Assembly (NCBI GenBank): GCA_028715865.1
Contig: JAQUQY010000016.1
Coordinates: forward strand, 1 to 14,209
Source of the DNA: Syntrophales bacterium
GTDB lineage: Bacteria > Desulfobacterota > Syntrophia > Syntrophales > UBA2210
Direction of reading: 5' to 3'
Length of the DNA: 14,209 bases
Below, piece after piece: positions 6,090-12,130 of the stretch. Numbering within the stretch: position 1 is the first letter of the stretch; every line of letters starts with the position of its first letter. Made by a program: the position numbers and the translations under genes. Below the pieces are notes generated by a model. It had not been told where the DNA came from and did not search any database. It worked only from the letters and a program-made list of their open reading frames with translations.

Positions 6090-7384
6090 TAATTGAACAT
6101 TCTCGCATCGTACGCGTTCAGGGGGATATCATTGCGGTGCCGGCCACCGGTATCAATTACGGGGAGCTGGCCACCGTCAAGAGCCGCAGCGGTGTATCCA
6201 TGGCTCAGGTCATCCGCCTCCGGGGGGGAGAAGTCTACCTTCAGGTTTTTGCCGGATCACGCGGCGTTTCTACCGGCGACACGGTCCGATTTCTAGGCCA
6301 TCCCATGCAGGTGGCTTTCGGGGACGCGCTTCTTGGCAGAATCTTCAACGGTTCGGGAGAGCCCATTGACAAGGGTCCCCATTTGAAGTCTCTGCCTCGC
6401 ATGGACATCGGTGGTCCGTCAGTTAATCCGGTGATGCGCGTCATTCCTCGGGGATTCATCGAAACTCGCGTTCCCATGGTTGACGTCTTCAATCCGCTCG
6501 TTGAAAGTCAGAAGTTGCCGATTTTCGCGGCGGCCGGCGAGCCATACAATGAGCTGCTCGCCCGCATAGGCATGCGGGCCAATGCCGACGTGGTTATTCT
6601 GGGCGGAATCGGCCTAAAGTATGACGAGTATCTTAAATTCCGAATCGCCTTTGAAGAGGCGGGCGTGCTTTCAAGAACGATTATGTTTGTACATACCGCG
6701 TCGGATCCCGTGGTGGAGAGGCTTCTGGTGCCGGACATGGCTCTTTCCGTGGCGGAGCAATTCGGTGTACAGGGTCGCCGCGTGCTGGTTCTGCTAACGG
6801 ACATGACGGCATTTGCGGACGCCATGAAAGAGATAGCCATCTCCATGGACCAGGTTCCCTCGAACCTCGGCTATCCTGGTTCTCTCTACAGCGATCTCGC
6901 GTCTCGTTATGAAAAGGCAGTCGACTTCGAAGGCGCGGGGAGCATCACCATCCTGGCTGTTACGTCCATGCCGGGCGACGACGTAACGCATCCCGTTCCG
7001 GACAATACGGGCTATATAACGGAAGGACAGTTCTACCTTCGTAAAGGCGTCATTGAGCCCTTCGGATCCCTTTCCCGCCTGAAGCAGCTGGTCATAGGCA
7101 AGGTCACCCGTGACGACCATGGATACATCATGAACAGTATGATCCGCTTGTTCGCCCGCAGCCGCGAGGTCGAGCAGAAACTGGCCATGGGATTCGACAA
7201 AACGGCCGATGACGAACGCTATCTGAAGTACGGTCGCCTCTTCTACGACCGGTTCATGGATCTGCGCGTTGACTTGGGCCTCAATGACGCGCTTGATCTG
7301 GGATGGAAGACGCTTGCGGAGTGTTTCCGGCCTGACGAAGTGGAAATAAAGCAGGAGTTCATCGACAAATTCTGGCCGGCATAA
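6086..7384 (+). CDS. atpB: V-type ATPase regulatory subunit B
   Basis: Subunit B alternates with A in the head and contributes arginines to the catalytic interfaces but does not itself cleave ATP. The 432-residue protein lacks a Walker A loop: the equivalent place reads FAAAGEPYNELLARIG, as expected for B. Other marks are GRIFNGSGEPID near 89-100, VLLTDMTAFADAMKEI near 235-250, PGYPGSLYSDLASRYE-like SNLGYPGSLYSDLASRYE near 257-274, and ITEGQFYLRKGVIEPFGSLSRL. The EPFGSLSRLKQ form, instead of the usual PxxNVLPSLSRL, and the ending EFIDKFWPA resemble spirochaete B subunits as I remember them. Start ATG overlaps the A stop; AAAGGAG is ten bases upstream. The D gene follows after 25 bases. Confidence 0.95.
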   Translation: MIIEHSRIVRVQGDIIAVPATGINYGELATVKSRSGVSMAQVIRLRGGEVYLQVFAGSRGVSTGDTVRFLGHPMQVAFGDALLGRIFNGSGEPIDKGPHLKSLPRMDIGGPSVNPVMRVIPRGFIETRVPMVDVFNPLVESQKLPIFAAAGEPYNELLARIGMRANADVVILGGIGLKYDEYLKFRIAFEEAGVLSRTIMFVHTASDPVVERLLVPDMALSVAEQFGVQGRRVLVLLTDMTAFADAMKEIAISMDQVPSNLGYPGSLYSDLASRYEKAVDFEGAGSITILAVTSMPGDDVTHPVPDNTGYITEGQFYLRKGVIEPFGSLSRLKQLVIGKVTRDDHGYIMNSMIRLFARSREVEQKLAMGFDKTADDERYLKYGRLFYDRFMDLRVDLGLNDALDLGWKTLAECFRPDEVEIKQEFIDKFWPA

Positions 7385-7409
7385 TTGACAGGACCGGCGG
7401 GGCAGGATC

Positions 7410-8030
7410 ATGGCGGAACGAATAAAGTTAAATAAAGTATCACTGCGGATGCAGAAGCAGCAGATGGCGATGTACCAGCGCTTCTTGCCCGCGTTGGAAG
7501 CCAGGAAGCAGCAGTTCCTCATGCAGTTGGCCGTCGTGCGCAAAGAGATTGAGGAGCAGGAGGCCAGGCTGAAGGACACTATGCGGGAGATTGCAACCTG
7601 GTCGGACCTGCTGGGGGACATGGGGGCCCTGGTGAGATATTTCATTGAAATCAAAGAGATCAAATCGTCCATTCGAAACGTGGCAGGTCTCAAAGTGCCG
7701 GAGTTTCACGGCATCGATTTCAGTGATCCACCTTACAGCTATTTTGCCACGCCGCCGACTTTTGAAGAGGTGGTGCGCAAACTCAGAGAAGCTATCGAGA
7801 GCCGTGAGGCGATACTCATGCTTAAGGAAGGGGAACGGGCTCTTTATGAAGGCTTCCGCAAGACAAGCCAGCGCATAAATCTATACGAACAGCGGCTTAT
7901 TCCGGAATGCCGTGAGGCTATTCGTAAAATCACGGTTTATCTCCAGGATCAGCAAGCGGCTGCGGTTGGCGTCGCCAAGGTGGCCAAACGCCTGACGGAG
8001 GCGGCCATGCTCCAGGAGTCAGCCGGATAG
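7410..8030 (+). CDS. atpD: V-type ATPase subunit D (central shaft)
   Basis: Subunit D is the coiled-coil shaft that rotates within the A3B3 head and transmits torque to the membrane ring. The 206-residue protein has the expected build: a long N-terminal helix (residues 1-60) with KLNKVSLRMQKQQ and RFLPALEARKQQFLMQL, a central less helical section (about 85-115, with FHGIDFSDPPYSYFATPP), and a long C-terminal helix with RINLYEQRLIPECREAIRKITVYLQDQQ, followed by a short Ala-rich end. The paired LPALEARKQQFL and NLYEQRLIPE motifs are the family signature. It sits between B and I with gaps of 25 and 48 bases. The ribosome binding site is modest (AGGA before the ATG). The central part is more divergent than in archaeal D subunits. 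No F subunit gene, the usual D partner, is found in the operon. Confidence 0.9.
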   Translation: MAERIKLNKVSLRMQKQQMAMYQRFLPALEARKQQFLMQLAVVRKEIEEQEARLKDTMREIATWSDLLGDMGALVRYFIEIKEIKSSIRNVAGLKVPEFHGIDFSDPPYSYFATPPTFEEVVRKLREAIESREAILMLKEGERALYEGFRKTSQRINLYEQRLIPECREAIRKITVYLQDQQAAAVGVAKVAKRLTEAAMLQESAG

Positions 8031-8065
8031 CGAAACAAGACGGTGGTCGTTTAATCAGATAAAAT

Positions 8066-8071
8066 AAGGAG
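8066..8071 (+). promoter_or_regulatory. Ribosome binding site deciding a TTG start for subunit I
   Basis: AAGGAG lies seven bases before TTG 8079. The first in-frame ATG (8094) would be 22 bases from it, too far, and the family normally begins with the MAIAKM-like segment encoded from the TTG. Confidence 0.8.
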
Positions 8072-8078
8072 TATTGTT

Positions 8079-9914
8079 TTGGCCATAGCCAAGATGACAA
8101 GAGTTTTCATAGTAGGGCCTGCCGACAACCAGGAAGAGGCCGTGCGCTTTCTGCAGCAAGTGGGCGTGATGCACGTGGAGCCTGCGTCCGAAATGGCTGG
8201 TGAATTCGAAAGAAAGAACAGTGAGGTTCTTGTTTCTGTCAAGAAGCTTGATCAGCTTCTTGCCGGTGTCAGGCGTTTCGGGAGCCAGAAGTCAGAATCG
8301 CCCCTGACTATCCCCGACGAGGACCTGGTAGCCTATGCCGACGAGAAACTTTCCACATTTCAGGATATGGAATTGCGGGCTGAATCGCTTGAGCGTCTCA
8401 GGGACGATCTTGCAGTGTGGGGAAGTTTTGATCCCTCGAAAGTCCATTCCCTCGAAGAGTCGGGCATTTATATCCGCCGGTACCGGATGGACGCAAAGAA
8501 ATGGGATGAATTCAAACCGCCTGACGACGTTCTTGTAGAAGTGGTTTACAAAAAACGGGAAGTTCTTTTTTATACGGTTTCCATGGGTGCTCCCCAGGAA
8601 ATTCCACAGGCTTCCCTGCTAACCCTGCCTGAGATGAGCCTGGATGAAGTGGAAGCGGAACTTCAGCGTCTTAAAGAACAAATGGCAGAGTTGACGGTTG
8701 ATCTCGGTCGCGTGTCAGAACGAGTAGAAGCCATAAAAAAGAGATATATATCCGCAATGAACGAGGCGGCCTATACGGGCAACATGGCAACGCTGCACAG
8801 GGAGCCCTATCTCTTCGGCCTCCAGGGATGGATCCCCCGGGACCAGGAAGAGGAATTCCTTGAAAAGATTGCGGCCAGCGAGATGCCGCTGAGGGTCGTG
8901 ACCCGTGAACCTCTTGAGGATGAAGAGCCGCCCATATTGATGCGCAACAACTGGTTTGTCAAACGCATTGAGCCTCTGCAGAAACTCTACGGTAATCCCA
9001 AGTACCGTCACCTGGATCCATCCTATTTCTTCGCGCCTTTTATGGTTTTGTTCTTCGGGATATGCCTGAGCGATGCCGGTTACGGTATCCTGGTTTATGT
9101 AATCGCCCATATCATGGGGAAAAAACTGGGCCACAAGATAGAGGGGCTTCCGCTTGTCATCAAGCTTTGCAAGGCCTTCGGTGTTGCCGCGATCGTGATC
9201 GGCGCCATAACCGGTTCCGTGTTCGGCTATGGTTTTGATAACCGCAGCTGGATTCTGGTCGATATAGATGTCGACGTGGGCGATCCGATGATTCTTTTTT
9301 ATATATCCCTTGGATTGGGAGTAATACACCTTACGATTTCATATTTCATGGGAATACTTCAGGCTTGGTACTTCCACGTGAAGATGCAGAAGCTGGGTCT
9401 CATTTTCGTTCTCTGGGGCGCCGTTCTGCTTATCTCGCGAAACATCTGGTTCGACATGCCCGAAGCGGCGCTTCATATGCCGTTCTATTACGGTGGCATT
9501 GGGTTTCTGGTCGCGGGGCTGCTTCTGACTTTGCTGTTTCCCAACGACAGCAAAAAATGGGCCTTAAGGCTGGGCGTGGGTTTGTGGAATATTTACAGCC
9601 TGACCGGGCTGGTGGGCGACCTGCTCTCCTATGCCCGTCTCTTCGGCCTGGGAATTGCAACATCAGCAGTCGCTGCAGTCATGAACCAGTTGGCCACAAT
9701 GGCGCTGGCCGGCGCCGGACCGATTATAGGTGTCCCGGCGGCGCTTATTATTATCATTTTGGGGCACACCTTCAACCTGGCTCTTGCACTGCTGGGAAGC
9801 ACAGTTCATTCCGCCCGCCTCCATTTCGTAGAAGCCTTCAAGAGTTTCTTCGAGGGGGGAGGGGTCGAATACAAACCATTCAAAATTGAAAGGGGTTCTT
9901 TTTATGAGCAATAA
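8079..9914 (+). CDS. atpI: V-type ATPase subunit I (a subunit, ion channel and stator)
   Basis: Subunit I forms the ion half-channels next to the K ring and anchors the peripheral stalk. The 611-residue protein has the two-part family layout: a soluble N-terminal arm (about residues 1-310) with MAIAKMTRVFIVG at the start and a coiled-coil stretch near 185-230, then a membrane domain of about seven or eight helices. The membrane part begins at HLDPSYFFAPFMVLFFGICLSD. The ion-pathway arginine is Arg520 in LLSYARLFGLG, and the C-terminal signature LGHTFNLALALLGSTVHSARLHFVEAF is present, ending with KSFFEGGGVEYKPF. The start is TTG with a good ribosome binding site. The 3' end overlaps the K gene by 11 bases, so I and K are probably made together. 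No key residue looks lost. Confidence 0.96.
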   Translation: MAIAKMTRVFIVGPADNQEEAVRFLQQVGVMHVEPASEMAGEFERKNSEVLVSVKKLDQLLAGVRRFGSQKSESPLTIPDEDLVAYADEKLSTFQDMELRAESLERLRDDLAVWGSFDPSKVHSLEESGIYIRRYRMDAKKWDEFKPPDDVLVEVVYKKREVLFYTVSMGAPQEIPQASLLTLPEMSLDEVEAELQRLKEQMAELTVDLGRVSERVEAIKKRYISAMNEAAYTGNMATLHREPYLFGLQGWIPRDQEEEFLEKIAASEMPLRVVTREPLEDEEPPILMRNNWFVKRIEPLQKLYGNPKYRHLDPSYFFAPFMVLFFGICLSDAGYGILVYVIAHIMGKKLGHKIEGLPLVIKLCKAFGVAAIVIGAITGSVFGYGFDNRSWILVDIDVDVGDPMILFYISLGLGVIHLTISYFMGILQAWYFHVKMQKLGLIFVLWGAVLLISRNIWFDMPEAALHMPFYYGGIGFLVAGLLLTLLFPNDSKKWALRLGVGLWNIYSLTGLVGDLLSYARLFGLGIATSAVAAVMNQLATMALAGAGPIIGVPAALIIIILGHTFNLALALLGSTVHSARLHFVEAFKSFFEGGGVEYKPFKIERGSFYEQ

Positions 9915-10410
9915 GGGTACATGGATTTTCGGAACAGTAGCCGTGATTCTGCTGGCGGGACTTGCTTCTCCGGCTTTTGCCCAGACGGCGGCGTCTGAAA
10001 GTATGGCGCCTCTGGTCGCGAAGATATTCATGGGCTTGGGTGTATCGCTGGGTCTGGCCGGTTCGGCCATAGGCCTGTCCATCGCCTTCCAGGCGCTTCT
10101 GGGCGGGGGAGCGGAAAATTTCTTCAAGAACATAGCCGTGGCCCTCATGCCTTCTTCCCAGGGAATCTATGCCATCGTCGTTCTGTTTACGAATCTCGAT
10201 GCCATGGACACAGACCCGTACACCGCGGCCGGAAAGGGCGCCGTCGCGGGCTTTGCCATGCTCTTCAGCGGATGGTTCCAGGGTATGTGTTGTGCTGCGG
10301 GTATCAGAAGCATCCTTGAAGGACGGAACACGCTTGCCAATGCTCTCGTGTCCGGAGCCATGCCGGAAACATATGCGGTGTTCGCACTCGTCATGACCTT
10401 CATTATGTAG
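9904..10410 (+). CDS. atpK: V-type ATPase subunit K (proteolipid ring, c subunit)
   Basis: K forms the rotating membrane ring that carries ions. With ATG 9904 as start (AAAGGGG eight bases upstream; the in-frame TTG at 9886 has none) it has 168 residues. Residues 1-26 look like a signal sequence with SPAFA just before Gln27. Two helical hairpins follow: helix 1 about 36-66, helix 2 about 74-98 with PSSQG at 83-87, helix 3 about 108-138 with Gln126 in SGWFQGMCCAAGI, and helix 4 about 147-168 with Glu155 in PETYA. Only the second hairpin bears the ion-binding Glu, as in other V-type double-hairpin subunits. Ser85, Gln86, Gln126 and Glu155 match in order the Thr64, Gln65, Gln110 and Glu139 sodium ligands of E. 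hirae NtpK. It is the last gene of the operon; a terminator follows 40 bases on. Confidence 0.93.
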   Translation: MSNKGTWIFGTVAVILLAGLASPAFAQTAASESMAPLVAKIFMGLGVSLGLAGSAIGLSIAFQALLGGGAENFFKNIAVALMPSSQGIYAIVVLFTNLDAMDTDPYTAAGKGAVAGFAMLFSGWFQGMCCAAGIRSILEGRNTLANALVSGAMPETYAVFALVMTFIM

Positions 10411-10449
10411 CAGAAGGCCCGGGGAAGCGTTTTAAATTACCGAATAATC

Positions 10450-10489
10450 GGCTGCCTATGTCAACCGGCATGGGCAGCCTTACTTATCT
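10450..10489 (+). terminator. Rho-independent terminator of the V-type ATPase operon
   Basis: GGCTGCCTATG (10450-10460) pairs with CATGGGCAGCC (10469-10479) as an 11-bp stem with one G-U wobble and an 8-base loop. It is followed by a T-rich tail (TTACTTATCT). It begins 40 bases after the K stop codon. Confidence 0.75.
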
Positions 10490-10571
10490 CGAAAGCGCTG
10501 ACAGTTTCAACGTTGGTTGCGTTCCCTTTTTCTTTGTTATTCCAATCGAGTTTCGGATCCGCATTAATATT

Positions 10572-10611
10572 AGTCGCGCAAATCCAACTTAAGTCGCGCA
10601 AATCCAACTTA
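10572..10611. repeat. Perfect tandem duplication of a 20-bp unit
   Basis: The unit AGTCGCGCAAATCCAACTTA occurs at 10572-10591 and again, identical, at 10592-10611. The junction makes the palindrome ACTTAAGT. The repeat lies in the noncoding stretch between the ATPase terminator and eno, about 110 bp upstream of the proposed eno promoter. The unit length is not a multiple of three, so it is unlikely to be coding. I do not recognise it as an end of a known mobile element. Confidence 0.9.
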
Positions 10612-10716
10612 CAACAGCCTTGCCTTCCACCCTGGCTTAATTCACTTTGTTGCCTGCTGAATATTTTGCTTTCTGCCTTTCATGGCGAGGATTATTAGCA
10701 TGGCGTCATTGTTTTC

Positions 10717-10743
10717 TTGAACTTGCCTGAAAATCGTTATATG
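10717..10743 (+). promoter_or_regulatory. Weak candidate promoter of eno
   Basis: TTGAAC (10717-10722) and TATATG (10738-10743), 15 bases apart, match the sigma70 hexamers at four positions each. The spacer is short. It would start transcription about 25 bases before the eno ATG. The rest of 10490-10773 holds only the tandem 20-bp repeat and no supported gene. Confidence 0.3.
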
Positions 10744-10773
10744 GAAGTTTAAAAAACCTGATGGAAGTGTGTC

Positions 10774-12057
10774 ATGACAGAAATCATTGATGTTAAAGCT
10801 CGCGAGATTCTGGATTCAAGAGGCAATCCAACTGTGGAAGTCGATGTTACTCTGAGTTCCGAAATCATTGGACGGGCCTCCGTACCGTCGGGCGCGTCCA
10901 CAGGGGAGCACGAAATGCTTGAACTTCGAGATGGTGATCCGGAGCGTTACGGCGGCAAGGGCGTCAAGAAAGCTGTCCAGAACGTTATCGAAAGTATCGG
11001 ACCAGAAATCGTCGGTTTGAGCTGTCTCGATCAGAGGGCCATTGACTACCGGATGATCGAACTTGACGGTACCCCGAACAAGGGAAAGCTCGGCGCCAAT
11101 GCTATGTTGGGAGTGTCACTCGCCTGTGCCAGGGCGGCCGCCGAGGTTCTGGGCGTCTCACTATATCGCTATCTAGGAGGTGTTTCCGCCTGCGAATTGC
11201 CTGTTCCCATGATGAACATCATAAATGGGGGGCAGCACGCTGATAACAACGTGGACATACAGGAATTCATGATTATGCCCCTGGGCGCGCCCACTTTCAG
11301 GGAGGGGCTGCGCATGGCGGCTGAAGTTTTTCATAGCCTGAAAGCTGTTTTGAAAGGGATGGGATACAATACGGCTGTGGGGGACGAGGGGGGGTTCGCG
11401 CCGGATCTCAAATCCAACGAGGAAGCCCTCGTAGTTATCATGGAAGCCATTGTGCGTTCCGGCTTTGAGCCCGGCGCCCATGTAGCAATTGCCCTGGACT
11501 CGGCAGCGAGCTCTTTTTTCCGTGACGGCAGGTACATGCTTGCTGCCGAAAAGCAGGAAAAATCAGCGGTACAGCTTATTGACTATTATGACAAGCTTGT
11601 TTCCAGCTATCCCATAGCTTCAATTGAAGACGGACTCGCCGAAGACGACTGGGATGGCTGGAAGCTTCTTACGGAAAAACTGGGCTCAAAAATTCAGATT
11701 GTGGGTGATGACATTTTTGTTACCGACAAGAATAGGCTCGCTCGGGGAGTGTCACTGGGGGTTGCTAATTCGATTCTTATCAAGCTTAACCAGATAGGAA
11801 CACTTTCGGAAACGCTTGAAACAATCAAGTGTGCTAAAGAAGCAGGTTATACGACGATCATATCACACCGTTCTGGAGAAACAGAAGACACCTTTATGGC
11901 CGATGTTGCCGTTGCAATGAATTGTGGACAGATTAAAAGCGGATCCCTGTCGAGAAGTGAACGGCTTGCTAAATACAACCAGCTTCTCAGGATAGAGGAA
12001 GAAATGGGCGGGACCTCGATTTACCGGGGAAAAGAGGTTTTGTCCATAAGAAAATAG
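10774..12057 (+). CDS. eno: Enolase (phosphopyruvate hydratase)
   Basis: Enolase converts 2-phosphoglycerate to phosphoenolpyruvate in glycolysis and in the reverse direction in gluconeogenesis, using two magnesium ions. The 427-residue length is standard. The N-terminal domain shows AREILDSRGNPTVEV (9-23) and the mobile loop SGASTGEHE (39-47). The barrel carries the metal ligands Asp242, Glu285 (SIEDGLAEDDW) and Asp312 (VGDDIFVT), the acid/base pair Glu205 (GDEGGFAP) and Lys337 (LIKLNQIG), HRSGET at 365-370, and Lys388 (GQIKSGS). The ending SERLAKYNQLLRIEEE is typical. The start ATG has GGAAG six bases upstream. It is preceded by its own intergenic region after the ATPase terminator, so it is probably transcribed separately. 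It converges with plsB. Confidence 0.98.
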   Translation: MTEIIDVKAREILDSRGNPTVEVDVTLSSEIIGRASVPSGASTGEHEMLELRDGDPERYGGKGVKKAVQNVIESIGPEIVGLSCLDQRAIDYRMIELDGTPNKGKLGANAMLGVSLACARAAAEVLGVSLYRYLGGVSACELPVPMMNIINGGQHADNNVDIQEFMIMPLGAPTFREGLRMAAEVFHSLKAVLKGMGYNTAVGDEGGFAPDLKSNEEALVVIMEAIVRSGFEPGAHVAIALDSAASSFFRDGRYMLAAEKQEKSAVQLIDYYDKLVSSYPIASIEDGLAEDDWDGWKLLTEKLGSKIQIVGDDIFVTDKNRLARGVSLGVANSILIKLNQIGTLSETLETIKCAKEAGYTTIISHRSGETEDTFMADVAVAMNCGQIKSGSLSRSERLAKYNQLLRIEEEMGGTSIYRGKEVLSIRK

Positions 12058-12083
12058 ATTCAAAGGGCACAATCCTGTTGATT

Positions 12084-12098
12084 AGACGGCGTCTTTTT
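12084..12098 (+). terminator. Possible short terminator of eno
   Basis: AGAC-GGC-GTCT followed by a run of T (12094-12098) lies 27 bases past the eno stop, and a wider GCACA/TGTGC pair (12067-12071 and 12100-12104) encloses it. The stem is very short, so this is only a suggestion. No T-run hairpin is seen for plsB on the other strand in this 73-bp convergent gap. Confidence 0.3.
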
Positions 12099-12130
12099 CT
12101 GTGCTTCCGGTTATGGGGCCGTATACCGGT

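Noticed and set aside
6794..7693. 299-residue open frame on the minus strand across the B and D genes
   Set aside because: It lies opposite two clear ATPase genes, has no family resemblance and no promoter or ribosome binding site; it is a shadow frame.
8715..9329. 204-residue minus-strand frame opposite subunit I
   Set aside because: Shadow of a well-supported gene, with no domain recognisable in its translation.
9886..9903. Longer K subunit start at TTG 9886
   Set aside because: There is no ribosome binding site before it, while ATG 9904 has AAAGGGG eight bases upstream.
10513..10698. 61-residue open frame between the ATPase operon and eno
   Set aside because: No ATG start, no ribosome binding site, no recognisable domain, and it runs across the out-of-frame tandem 20-bp repeat.
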